From Dermacentor variabilis (Eukaryota > Arthropoda > Arachnida > Ixodida > Ixodidae), in the NCBI RefSeq assembly GCF_050947875.1, contig NC_134569.1, forward strand, positions 264,287,600 through 264,351,599: a stretch of DNA of 64,000 nucleotides. The letters are read 5' to 3'. The translations under genes and the position numbers were made by a program. Position 1 is the stretch's first letter. Every line of letters starts with the position of its first letter. The notes under the pieces were generated by a model, which saw nothing but the letters and a program-made list of their open reading frames with translations, had not been told where the DNA came from and ran no database searches. Below, one piece after another: positions 21,427 through 30,180 of the stretch.

Positions 21427-21939
21427 CTAATATGCCTCTAGAAGTTCTCGTGCTTTTTCGTTATTGCACTTGCGCAGGATCTTAACCTGGTTGAGCAGAG
21501 GCCTGCATTTATGATCTAAGCAATGCATGGGTAAATGACGCTGCTCCCGGTTTATAATTGACCTTTGGTGTTCTCGGATTGGCACGTTTAAACAGCGGCC
21601 CGTCTGGCCTATGTAGGTCTTGCCGCATGTCAGGGGAATCTGATAAATAACGCCAACTTGGCAATCTACATGGGGGTTCTTGTGTTTCCAGCCGCAGCCA
21701 CCTTGCTTCTTTCTGGCGTGACGTCTCCCAATGCGGGCGCAAAGGTGATTCACCTTGCAGGGAGCCGAGAAAACGAGTGGGACACCATGCTTGTTTGCTA
21801 TCTTCTTGAGATTGTGTGCAGTTCTGTGAACATATAGAATTACGACTGGCTTTGAAGCTTTGTTGGCAACATCAGAGTTTACTTTTTGAGGCGCTTTTAG
21901 CCTCTTTTCGAGCATTTCAAGCACTGTCAGCACAACCAC
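21427..21939 (-). CDS. Penelope GIY-YIG endonuclease domain (PLE1)
   Basis: This 170-codon open frame encodes the C-terminal part of a Penelope protein. A linker with VPLVFSAPCKVNHLC (about residues 53-67) is followed by a histidine/cysteine-rich stretch. The GIY-YIG nuclease then reads VGVIYQIPLTCGKTYIGQTGRC (about 96-117), with VIY and YIG matching the two signature strands, and NVPIREHQRS matching the catalytic Arg region. PLEs use this domain to nick the target for priming. The upstream RT is separated by stops, so the whole protein is not intact. Confidence 0.82.
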   Translation of the reverse strand: MVVLTVLEMLEKRLKAPQKVNSDVANKASKPVVILYVHRTAHNLKKIANKHGVPLVFSAPCKVNHLCARIGRRHARKKQGGCGWKHKNPHVDCQVGVIYQIPLTCGKTYIGQTGRCLNVPIREHQRSIINREQRHLPMHCLDHKCRPLLNQVKILRKCNNEKARELLEAY

Positions 21940-22222
21940 ATCAGGGAAGCCAGCCTCTTTCAGCCTAGAAATTGCATGTCGAAGCTCGCCTGCCTGGCAT
22001 GCGTAAATGACTTCTTCAAAGATTGTTCAAGAATCTGTTTAGAAATGGTCCTTTTGGCGATTTTAGAGTGAGCCGAATCATATAGTAATAGTTGTTTTTG
22101 TGTGCGAGGGCAGAAGCAGCAACAAACGTGCTCTTTTCCAAAGGTAAATTTGAATTCAAGGAACTGTAGAATGTTATTGACAGGGGAGCTCATGTGTAAA
22201 GGTTAGACCTATGGCATTATTC

Positions 22223-22592
22223 TCAAAGATTTAAAATGTCTGCAATGGCATTGTCATACATAGAATCATTTCGGTCCTTCAGCAACACAAGAAAATCGTC
22301 AACATACCTGAAAACATGTGCTACTTTGTCTTTGTCAAGTACACCAAACAAGGTGCGGTCGATACTCGATGAAAAGATATTGCATAAAGCTGGTACTATG
22401 CACGACCCAATACACACTCCCTGTCGCTGCAAAAAGGTTTGGCTGTCAAAGGTGATAAAAGTAGCACTGAGATAAAATTCTGAAAGAGCCAGGAAACTCT
22501 CTACCGAAATGCCTGCTGAGTTTTGGAAACCAATGACATCGTTAGCTTCAATGCAGCTACGAACTGATTCAAAATGTGGCTGGTGAGGTATG
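22223..22592 (-). pseudogene. Penelope RT, catalytic palm part (PLE1)
   Basis: The frame 22432-22223 has GVCIGSCIVPALCNIFSSSIDR and HVFRYVDDFLVLLKD, with both catalytic aspartates in YVDD. Residues toward 22592 continue the RT fingers. The coding is cut at 22592 by Gypsy C and continues at 27761-27999. A stop lies just past the palm. Confidence 0.78.
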
Positions 22593-23570
22593 TGAAGTAA
22601 CTCGAGAAGCAGTTGGCAAAGAACGAACGCTTAAAGGCCAGAATACATGGAGCGAATATGCGACGAATAGTCGGCGTTCGACGCCCGGCGGCGTACGCGC
22701 GACGCGCGGCGGCGGAGAAAACGTCGTTCGCCGCCGATCCAGCTGGCGCAGAAAAGTTCGTCGGGCGGCGACGATACCGGAAGCGGCAAACGAGCGGCGC
22801 CCCAAAGCGAGCCAATCAGGTCTCACTATCCGCCCCGACTTCCGGCTAGGCTTCCCCGCTTGTCCGTGTATCCCGATCCCGCTCTATCGTTCACGCCGGT
22901 CTCCCGCTTTTCGTATTCATGGCATCCAAAGCGGCGCGGCTGGAATTTAACAAGTTAATAACAGCCATGGCTAGACAAGCTCACGTGCGCTACTTTCGGG
23001 TCTGCTTGCTTCGGCCGCGCGCGCGTTGAGCCGCAGAGCAGAGCCGCGGAGTTGGAGAAGCCGAAAGTTGTTTACCCGCCCAGTGTTGCCACAACGCATA
23101 GCATCGCCGCTTTCTTTAAACAACATCGGCACATGAATGTCTCAAACACATAAAAAAGACTAGAAATCATTTCTAAACAAAATTTTACGCGTGTTTAGAG
23201 TGTTCCGTAATTCAAAAGCGATAATAATTGTCGTTAAAGTTTTTTTTTTGTCAGGTGTTACACGACAGCGCATTTGCCTCGTCTAGCCACACTGATAACA
23301 ACGCAGCGACTCGCCGGCGGCGGCCGCCGTGTCTTCGCTCCATGTAGCGCCGCCCGACGAACATACGGCGTCGCGCCGCGGCAGATTTTCTGCCGCCCGA
23401 ACTTCGTCGTGAAAGTTCGCTCCATGTATTCTGGCCTTTATTAAAGGTTAGTGTATCTTTTATGGTCTTTATCTTGTGACGTCACCGCAGCCAGTGCCGA
23501 TTCACAAGAGGCATGGCCGGTGAATCTAACAAAACAAACACGTGTCAGCGGCGCATGCTGATTCACAACA
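22593..23570 (-). repeat. 3' LTR of Gypsy C, split by a MITE
   Basis: The LTR proper is 22593-22633 plus 23438-23570 (TGAAGTAACTCGAG ... TGATTCACAACA on the plus strand). The MITE at 22634-23437 interrupts it. On the minus strand the LTR reads TGTTGTGAATCAGC to the CTTCA end. AAGGGGGAAGAAT just before it on the minus strand (23571-23583) is the likely polypurine tract. Confidence 0.85.
22634..23437. mobile_element. MITE with 24-bp TIRs, Harbinger-like
   Basis: AAGGCCAGAATACATGGAGC at the left end is matched by the reverse complement of GCTCCATGTATTCTGGCCT at the right end, and the match extends to about 24 bp. It is flanked by TTA (22631-22633 and 23438-23440), the target typical of PIF/Harbinger. 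The intact LTR at 27588 reads CGCTTTATTAAAGG where this element sits. It is about 804 bp, GC-rich near its ends, with no transposase. Confidence 0.8.
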
Positions 23571-23721
23571 ATTCTTCCCCCTTAAGGAGTGAAGCGGTCC
23601 GGGGGCCGGTGCTTCCGCTTCGACCTACGCAGTGTTACTTCAGCCCGGTCAGTCACTTGCGGCTCCCTGGTAGCAACCTCGGCTTCGGCCCGCCCGTCTG
23701 ATGGCGCTCGAATGTCGGTGC

Positions 23722-24381
23722 CTACTTGAGCCTGCTGTCGTGTCCTTGAGGCTGCGAGTCTGCCGCGGCGTTCTGGCTGCCTTTAGTCTTTGGTACTTGC
23801 ATGGGGGCCTCGGTTTCCACCGCTTCTCCTCCCATGCTGGTCCTCCTGGTGTTTAGCTGGTCGAGGTGGCGGCAATGTTGCTCCCCATCTGCAGTCTTTA
23901 CCGTTGCCATTCGCGAGCCTTCGGTGGACTCTACCACGCCTAGTTTCCATTTGTCACCCACTCCGTAGTTCTTGAACCAGACGACCTTGCTCAGCGGTGG
24001 GCTACTGTTGCACGCACCCGCAGAAGGGAATGGTCGTGACACGACGTTGTGCAATAAAGAACGTGGCTGATATCCGAGAAGCATAGAAGCTGGGGTTTGC
24101 CTATTTGGCAAGGGAGTGCGCCGACAATGCGAAAGAATGTGGTCCAGCCGAGCTTGCAAACTGCCGCGTGTGTTTTTCTTTAACCCCTGTTTGACAGTCC
24201 ATACTGCTCTTTCCGCCAGGCCATTAGACTGCGGTTTGTAGGGAGCTGTCCGCAAATGAGCGATACCATTGCGCTTCATAAATGCCCTTAACTCTTCGCT
24301 AGTAAACTGCGGCCCCTTGTCCGTCACCAGGCAGGGTCCTCGGCAAACCGAACCGGCTGAACATAGTCTGCAATGCTTCAA
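23722..24381 (-). CDS. Gypsy C integrase, C-terminal part
   Basis: A 219-codon frame continues the integrase after a frameshift near 24310-24370. It holds LVTDKGPQFTSEELRAFM (second catalytic Asp), APYKPQSNGLAERAVWTVK (catalytic Glu) and RTPLPNRQTPASMLLGYQPR. A C-terminal domain follows with VVWFKNYGVGDKWKLGVV and the HCRHLDQL motif. It ends in a polar tail rather than a chromodomain. Integrase would insert the cDNA. It can only act if fused in frame with the upstream half. Confidence 0.83.
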   Translation of the reverse strand: MKHCRLCSAGSVCRGPCLVTDKGPQFTSEELRAFMKRNGIAHLRTAPYKPQSNGLAERAVWTVKQGLKKNTRGSLQARLDHILSHCRRTPLPNRQTPASMLLGYQPRSLLHNVVSRPFPSAGACNSSPPLSKVVWFKNYGVGDKWKLGVVESTEGSRMATVKTADGEQHCRHLDQLNTRRTSMGGEAVETEAPMQVPKTKGSQNAAADSQPQGHDSRLK

Positions 24382-25834
24382 TTGTCTTTGCCGAACTGGC
24401 GGTCTTCATGGCGGTAACCTCGATCCATTTCGTATGGGAATCAACCACGATCAACAACATGTTACCGTCCACAGGACCCGCAAAATCGACATGGACCCTA
24501 GACCATGGCTCCTCTGTGTCTGGCCAAGGCACGGGTTGTCGGGCAGGAGGCATGCTGCCCCATTCTATGCATGTTGGACACGCGTTGACCAGCTTCTCAA
24601 TGTCCCGATCGAGCCCTGGGTACGAGAAAACAGAACGTACCAGGTTCTTCATAGCCGTTATCCCTTGATGTGCATCATGCAGCATACGCAGCATTGACTG
24701 CCGCGCACTTGTTGGAATAACCGCTCGATGGCCCCAGTACACAATTCCGTGGCTGTACGTCAGCTCGTCTTTCCTGTGCATGTACACGCATAACGGCTCC
24801 TGAGCCGGTTGCAAGTACCGTGGCCAACCATTCTGAATGTAATCGCGGACTTGCGCGAGGTCGCTGTCGTCAACAGTCATTTTAGCCAAGTCACTCGCCG
24901 ACAGAGGAAAGATATTGAGGTGATCAGTCACAATAACATACTCACGAGCGTCATCTTCTGCAGCCTCAGTGTTGTTATGCTCCTGCCAAACCGGTAAACG
25001 GCTGAGGGTGTCTGCAGGAATCGACGTCTTTCCTGGCTTGAACTGAATGTTGTAGTTGTAGGCGCTTAGCAAGAGGGACCAACGCTGAATCCGTGCAGGG
25101 GCCATGGCAGGAACGGGCTTGTCGAGGCTTAAAAGGCTCAGAAGAGGTTTGTGATCTGTAACAAGCGTGAAATGATTCCCGAGCAGATATTCTGAGAACT
25201 TTGCAACCCCGAAGACAATTGCCAATGACTCTCTTTCAATTTGCGCGTAATTACGCTCAGCAGTTGAAAGCGTTCGCGACCGGAGCCCAATTGGTCGATG
25301 TTGCCCATTTACTCTGTGATATAGCACTGCGCCGACGCCACACGACGACGCATCGGTTTCCAAGATAAGCGGCTTACTTGGATCGTAGTGCACCAAGAAC
25401 TTAGCTTCCTCTAGCAGCCGCTTTGTTGCTCGGAACGCGTTATCTTGTCTCGCTCCCCACTGCCAGCTTGTGTTCTTTCTTAGCAGTTCATGCAACGGCT
25501 CTAGAACAATAGCCAAGTTTCCCAGAAATGAGTGGTAGTAGGTCACGAATTCCAAAAAACGCCCGTAGTTACGCAACGCCGGTTGCTTCGGCATTTTCCT
25601 TATTGCAACAATGTTGTCCATCTTAGGTAACAATCCGTTCGTATTTATACGATGTCCCAGAAATTCAACTTCTGCTTGTCGGAACTTGCATTTCTGCGGA
25701 TTCAGCTTGACACCGTGTTGCCGGAAACGTCTGAAAACTTCACGCAGCGTCTCGCAGTTGCCGCGTTTCTCCGCGACTACCACATAGTCCAAATATACTT
25801 GAATGCCCGGAATGCCTTGCAGGATGCCGTCCAT
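24299..25834 (-). CDS. Gypsy C pol: RT palm to integrase core
   Basis: A 511-codon frame. The RT palm has VYLDYVVVAEK at about residues 13-23, so the second catalytic aspartate of YLDD is tyrosine. It continues with the RT thumb (FLGHRINTNGL) and RNase H (LILETDASSCGVGAVLY, NYAQIERESLAIVFG, LVTDHKPLL), then a connection domain. The integrase zinc domain follows (HDAHQGITAMKN, CPTCIEWG), then VHVDFAGPVDG with the first catalytic Asp. It starts out of frame with 25841-26740 and ends in a frameshift near 24330. Confidence 0.88.
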   Translation of the reverse strand: MDGILQGIPGIQVYLDYVVVAEKRGNCETLREVFRRFRQHGVKLNPQKCKFRQAEVEFLGHRINTNGLLPKMDNIVAIRKMPKQPALRNYGRFLEFVTYYHSFLGNLAIVLEPLHELLRKNTSWQWGARQDNAFRATKRLLEEAKFLVHYDPSKPLILETDASSCGVGAVLYHRVNGQHRPIGLRSRTLSTAERNYAQIERESLAIVFGVAKFSEYLLGNHFTLVTDHKPLLSLLSLDKPVPAMAPARIQRWSLLLSAYNYNIQFKPGKTSIPADTLSRLPVWQEHNNTEAAEDDAREYVIVTDHLNIFPLSASDLAKMTVDDSDLAQVRDYIQNGWPRYLQPAQEPLCVYMHRKDELTYSHGIVYWGHRAVIPTSARQSMLRMLHDAHQGITAMKNLVRSVFSYPGLDRDIEKLVNACPTCIEWGSMPPARQPVPWPDTEEPWSRVHVDFAGPVDGNMLLIVVDSHTKWIEVTAMKTASSAKTIEALQTMFSRFGLPRTLPGDGQGAAVY

Positions 25835-25840
25835 ACGTCT

Positions 25841-26740
25841 CTAAAAAATCGCTGGAGCAGAGGCTACACCAAAAGAAAGCCTATTAAAGCAAAACAGGCC
25901 TTTCGGAGTGTTTACGACCAATATCTTCGTTTCCTCGTCAAGCGGAAACTGACTGTAAACATCCTTCAAGTCGATGATGCTGAATACTTCACCACCGTTT
26001 AGGTTTGCAAAGATATCCCTTATTTTTGGCAATGGGTACTGCTCCGTGACACATGCAGCATTTGCGGTCACCTTAAAATCGCCACACAACCGAATGGAAC
26101 CATTCTTTTTGATAACGGGAACCAAAGGCGTGGTCCACTCTGCACTGTCGGCAGGCGAGAGAATGCCATGCTTAACAAGTCTGTCCATTTCATTTGACAC
26201 TTGCTCCCGCAATGCATACGGCACAGAATGTGCTTTGCAGAACCGCGGCATCGCATTTTTCCGCAACCGCAGATGGACTGCGGGGCCATCAATTAGCCCT
26301 AGACCTGGCGTAAACAAATCGCCGAACTCCTCTAAGAGTGCGCTAACCAAAGTACTGTCAGGGACATTTTGCTCACCGGAGGTTTTCTCGCCGAGAATGC
26401 TGAAGACGGGCCTTCCGCTACGCTCAAATGCGCCGATGACATCTCGCCCGCACAAGTTCGGGCCATCGCATTGCAGTACGGTTAGAGTTGCATCTAGGGT
26501 CTTTCCCGAGTACGAGACCGGAAGTTTCAGCTGACTCCTCACGGGAAGCTTGCCAAGAAAGCACGACAACTGCAAGGACGTCTCGCGGAGCGCAGGCCAA
26601 GCATGCCGATGCTTGCAATATGTTTTCCATGTAATGATGGAGACAGCCGATCCGGTGTCCACTTGCATTGTCAGCGGAATTCTGCTCCAGCAGAGGGTGC
26701 GAACCACAGGCTTAACCAAGTATACCGACGTTGTGTACAA
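25841..26740 (-). CDS. Gypsy C pol: protease and RT fingers
   Basis: A 299-codon frame. Retropepsin reads MQVDTGSAVSIITWKTY at about residues 26-42 with the catalytic DTG intact, and a GRDVIG flap-like region near 99. RT fingers follow with VPYALREQVSNEMDRL, SPADSAEWTTPLVPVIKKNG, RLCGDFKVTAN and FSIIDLKDVYSQFPL. It ends just before the palm, where the frame changes into 25834-24299 (about 25838), so one frameshift splits RT. Confidence 0.87.
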   Translation of the reverse strand: MYTTSVYLVKPVVRTLCWSRIPLTMQVDTGSAVSIITWKTYCKHRHAWPALRETSLQLSCFLGKLPVRSQLKLPVSYSGKTLDATLTVLQCDGPNLCGRDVIGAFERSGRPVFSILGEKTSGEQNVPDSTLVSALLEEFGDLFTPGLGLIDGPAVHLRLRKNAMPRFCKAHSVPYALREQVSNEMDRLVKHGILSPADSAEWTTPLVPVIKKNGSIRLCGDFKVTANAACVTEQYPLPKIRDIFANLNGGEVFSIIDLKDVYSQFPLDEETKILVVNTPKGLFCFNRLSFGVASAPAIF

Positions 26741-26809
26741 ACTCAGTAGACAAAGTTCGTTGCCGTCACTCTCTGAAGAATGCTCCTCACAAAGGGCAAC
26801 CCCTTGCTT

Positions 26810-27595
26810 TTATACACACATCTTAGCTACGTGACCTTTACGTCGGCAGCGAAAACACTCCGCCCGGCGAAACTTGCACTTTCCTGCCTTGTGCTTAGTG
26901 CTACCACAGCACGGGCAAACGGCGCCTTCGCTTGGTCGAGAAGTGCTCGGATGAGTCTTGTGGTAATACGGTTGACCTTGCACCTTGCTTCTCACGGCAT
27001 GGACGTCGCCATAATCCTGTGTCCTCTCCATGTAATCAACGTTGAGAGCTGCTATCTCTGCTGCTAACGCTATATCTTCGGCTTCTTTCAGCGTCAGCGA
27101 AGGTCTGGCCGTAAGCTTCCGATGAACGCCGGCATCACGTAGACCACAAACAAGTCTGTCTCGTAGTATCCTGTCCCGTGCCTCGCCAAAGTTGCAACTG
27201 CAGGCCTTCTTCCGAATTTCCACAATGAAGTCCTTCATTGCCTCGTCGGGACGCTGGCATCTGTTGAAGAACTTGTAGGACCCCATTATTTCGTTGCCCT
27301 GTGGCGCAAAGTGTTCTGCCAGCAGTTCAAGCAACTTCTCGTTGGTAAGGTCTTGAATCTTCGCCGGCGCGCACCATACCGTTATTATGCCGACTGTTGC
27401 CATGCTTAAGGCTGTCGTTAGCAGCTCTCGTCGTTTCTTCGAGTCGACGATATCGTAAGCTTCAAAGTAGGACTGCAGACGCACCTGGTAGGCGTCCCAA
27501 CTGTCTTCCGTTTCGTCGAAACCCGGTGGACCGGCGTGGGCCGCCATGGAGCAGGCACGGCCCGGTGGTGGGCAGCCTCGTCGCCACTGAAGCAA
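26810..27595 (-). CDS. Gypsy C gag with two zinc knuckles
   Basis: A 261-codon frame. The likely start is the internal Met near 27546 (MAAHAGPPGFDETEDSWDAY). A gag capsid-like fold follows (WDAYQVRLQSYFEAYDI, KRRELLTTALS, RCQRPDEAMKDFIVEIRK, DRLVCGLRDAGVHRKL). It ends with CPCCGSTKHKAGKC and CFRCRRKGHVAKMC, two nucleic-acid-binding knuckles. The primer-binding-like TGGCGACGAGG lies just upstream at the 5' LTR border (27571-27586, minus strand). This gag looks intact. Confidence 0.87.
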   Translation of the reverse strand: MLQWRRGCPPPGRACSMAAHAGPPGFDETEDSWDAYQVRLQSYFEAYDIVDSKKRRELLTTALSMATVGIITVWCAPAKIQDLTNEKLLELLAEHFAPQGNEIMGSYKFFNRCQRPDEAMKDFIVEIRKKACSCNFGEARDRILRDRLVCGLRDAGVHRKLTARPSLTLKEAEDIALAAEIAALNVDYMERTQDYGDVHAVRSKVQGQPYYHKTHPSTSRPSEGAVCPCCGSTKHKAGKCKFRRAECFRCRRKGHVAKMCV

Positions 27596-27760
27596 CTCGA
27601 GAAGCAGTTGGAAAAGAACGAACGCTTTATTAAAGGTTAGTGTAGCTTTTATAGTCTTTATCTTGTGACGTCACCGCAGCCACTGCCGATTCACAAGAGG
27701 CATGGCCGGTGAATCTAACAAAACAAACACATGTCAGCGGCGCATGCTGATTCACAACAG
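27588..27760 (-). repeat. 5' LTR of Gypsy C
   Basis: 173 bp from TGAAGCAACTCGAG to TGATTCACAACA on the plus strand. It is the uninterrupted counterpart of 22593-23570. About six substitutions separate the pair (roughly 96-97% identical by eye). Confidence 0.87.
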
Positions 27761-27999
27761 TATGGAGTAGAATAAATCTTCCACATCAACGGAGAAGCCA
27801 AATCCGATTGAGTCAATTGCCTGCAGAAGCGAAATAACATCTTCACAATTCTTCGTGGCAAAAGGGTCATCAATAAGCAACATGTTCAAATGCTTCTGCA
27901 GAAAGACATTAATTTCATGTTCCCATGTGCCTTTCTTGCTAAGAATGGCTCTGAAGGGTACATTATTTGACGGTGGGTACATTATTGCCGGTGGGTACA
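27761..27999 (-). pseudogene. Penelope RT, N-terminal part (PLE1)
   Basis: The frame reads VPFRAILSKKGTWEHEINVFLQKHL, LIDDPFATKNCEDVISLLQAID and FGFSVDVEDLFYSI. These are the RT fingers and the first catalytic Asp region (DVEDLFYS) of a Penelope RT. It continues at 22592 after Gypsy C. In the same open frame it is fused at its N-terminus to Gypsy B RT, which produces a chimeric frame through 28291. Confidence 0.78.
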
Positions 28000-28006
28000 T
28001 TATTTG

Positions 28007-28850
28007 GTGGTGACCGAAGCGGCGCTTGGACAAGTTGAGCTGCAAGCCAGCGGTGCGAAAAACAGAAAGAACGAATGAAAGTCTTTCAAGATGACTCGCA
28101 AAAGTTGAAGAGAATGCGACGACGTCATCCAAGTAGCACGAACAGATGGACCATTTCAAACCACGCAGGTGCATGTCCATCATCCGTTCAATGGTCGCCG
28201 GGGCATTGCGCAAGCCAAAAGGCATTACCCGGAACTGATATAGGCCGTCTGGTGCGACGAATGCGGCCTCTTCACGGTCCATTTCATCCACGGCAATTTG
28301 CCAATATCCAGAGCCATGGTCTGTAGATGAAAAATAAGTGGCACCGTGAAGACAATCCAGAGCATCGTCAATGCGGGGAAGTGAATATACATTTTTTTCT
28401 TGGTGATCGTGTTTAGATGACGATAGTCAACGCAGAATCGCCAGCTGTTATCCTCCTTTTTGACCAGAACAACGGAGGACGCTCACGGGCTGGAAGAGTG
28501 TTCAATAATCCCATTGGCAAGCATCTTGTCAACCTCGCTCTGGATAACTTGTTGCTCAGAGGGCGACATCCGGTATGGGCGTCGGCGAACTGGTGCTGCA
28601 TCGCCGGTACTTATACTATGCTTCACGACCGTGGTTTGACACAAAGGGTTCAGGTCGGCAATGTAGGAGTATGACTCGAGGAGGCCACGAAGCTCTGCGG
28701 TTTGTTGGGTTGAGAGGTCCGGTGCAAGCATCTTTGTAAAGTCGTCGGTCGGGGGTGATGCAGAAGGCACAGAATGAGCATTGATCGACGACGGCGCAAC
28801 AGATAGAGCGGAAATGTGGCACTCGTGCGTCGGTGACAACGTGGCAAGAG
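28007..28850 (-). pseudogene. Gypsy B reverse transcriptase
   Basis: RT N-terminus in 28839-28483: LRGLLESYSYIADL, TGDAAPVRRRPYRMSPSEQQVI and DKMLANGIIEHSSSP. After a frame break, 28291-28007 holds FVAPDGLYQFRVMPFGLRNAPATIERMMD and CSCYLDDVVAFSSTFASHLERL, keeping both aspartates of YLDD. It is cut at 28007 by PLE1 after the FGHHQI block and resumes at 21143 (LGHLVDSS). Confidence 0.83.
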
Positions 28851-29120
28851 ATATGCCTCGAGGAAGTACCTGTGGGCACTGTCAGAAATTTAGGATGGGA
28901 AGACATGCCAGATTGTCAACAACAGAAACGATGGTGTGCGGGAAGGAGACATTGTGAGAAAGCAGGAGTGAATTCGTGGGAGTAAGGACATAGTCTCCGT
29001 CAGGTACAGGCGGGCGGGCTAAGACAGGGATGCAGGTTGGTGCAAGAAATGGCAGGCGTATAAAATCCGCGGAACAAAGCTGAATGAGAGCAGCATTCCG
29101 GGCAAGTTGGTAATCTATTA
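28851..29120 (-). pseudogene. Gypsy B protease-RT linker
   Basis: The minus strand encodes a weakly conserved linker (DGDYVLTPTNSLLLSHNVSFPH, ending VDNLACLPILNF) between protease and RT. It is cut at about 29120 by the Penelope composite PLE2. Discounting PLE2, coding runs on from 32421 in the same frame. Stops and a frameshift near 28880 disrupt it. Confidence 0.6.
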
Positions 29121-30180
29121 CTTAAACGATATTGCGCGACAAAAAAACGACACGGACGTGACAGAAAACGACACACGAAGCGCAAACTTTCAACTAAGTT
29201 TATTGTGCCCCTGCGTCGATTTTATACGTGGGAGGCAGTGTATACCGCGCATGCGCTTACAAGAAAATGAAGTGCGAATTCATGTAACATAGTTACGAGT
29301 CATGTGATGCCGCGTCCAAGAAACCTAATTCTTTTTCTGTGAGAGCCAGAGACGGGAAGCTAACACACTTATCACGCAATTTCGCGATCATCTGCGCTTC
29401 AGATATTTCACGGAAGAGCTGCGTGCTGCCACGGGAAACAATCGTGCATTGATCCTCAAGAAGTTTGCATCCATGATCGCGACAGTGGATCGCCAAGAAA
29501 CCACCAGAGCCGTTTTTTACATTGTTGCTGTGTTCGCGGAGCCGATGTTTGAGGCAACGCGCAGTTTGTCCGATATATTTCTTCCCACATGTCGAGTGTG
29601 TCCATGTGGAAACACTCGACAAACTTTTTCCGGTGATGCTTTCTGCACTTATCGGAAGGGACGGCATTTGGATCCGTCAGCCTGCAAAGCCTGCCGAGCT
29701 TGTTGGGAGCAGAAAGAACGACTCTTACATTCGCCCTTTCAGCCATATTTTACAAGTTATAGGATATCCCGTGCATGTAAGGTGCAACACTGACTTTAGG
29801 GCGTATGCTGGGAGGGGCATCGGCAACTGACTTCTGCGTGCTGGAACGCGCTTCTCTTAAAATGCGTTCCGCGACAGACTCTAGCACCACCCTAGGATAC
29901 CCAGCCAAGGACAAACGTAAAGTTTGGTTTTCAAAGCTTACGTCTACTAAATGACAGCAAGACTTGCTAAGGGCATTCTTGAAGCACAAACTGATAATGG
30001 CGCGCTTAACAAGCTTAGAATGGGCGGACGTATGCGGCAGAAGTGGCTTGTTGGCTCGCGGCTCATAGACCAACACGTGTGGCTGTCTTGAAAGCTCAGG
30101 TGGAGATCAAGGAAACGAAGAGACCTATCTACCGGCATCTCATGAGTAGTTTGAAGGGGGACTAAGAACTTCTGAAACAG
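29121..30180 (-). pseudogene. Penelope C-terminal half, minus-strand arm of PLE2
   Basis: From 30178 downward it encodes the end of RT (FLVPLQTTHEMPVDRSLRFLDL, LVKRAIISLCFKNAL), the linker (ANVRVVLSAPNKLGRLC, 29746-29700) and then, in another frame, TCGKKYIGQTARCLKHRLREH of the GIY-YIG nuclease (29590-29530). A 3' UTR to 29121 follows. The first GIY strand is replaced by STWTHSTCG. The arm has no RT palm, so it is a 5'-truncated copy. Confidence 0.82.

Larger units (their letters stand above)
22593..27760 (-). mobile_element. Ty3/Gypsy element C inside PLE1
   Basis: Minus-strand LTR element flanked by GTATG (22588-22592 and 27761-27765), a perfect 5-bp duplication. The LTRs are 173 bp once an inserted MITE is removed and differ at about six positions. 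It encodes gag with two zinc knuckles (27595-26810), protease plus N-terminal RT (26740-25841), RT to integrase (25834-24299) and the integrase end (24381-23722). Sequence and target size set it apart from families A, B, D and E. Pol has two frameshifts and a mutated RT active site. Confidence 0.88.
21151..27999 (-). mobile_element. Penelope-like element PLE1 (split by Gypsy C)
   Basis: Minus-strand Penelope-like retroelement with RT (about 27999-27761 and 22592-22223) and a GIY-YIG endonuclease (21939-21427). It is bounded by a 7-bp duplication TTATTTG (21144-21150 and 28000-28006) within Gypsy B RT. Its 3' end contains AATAAACCTCAGTTGCTAG, then a GGCGCCTGTCCTGTCTTCTT block seen in tick PLEs. 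The 5' end is truncated and carries short tandem copies of an ATTATTTG/GGTGGGTAC motif (27960-28006). Without Gypsy C it is about 1.7 kb. Confidence 0.82.

Noticed and set aside
25974..26534. 186-codon plus-strand frame
   Set aside because: It is antisense to the Gypsy C protease and RT fingers.
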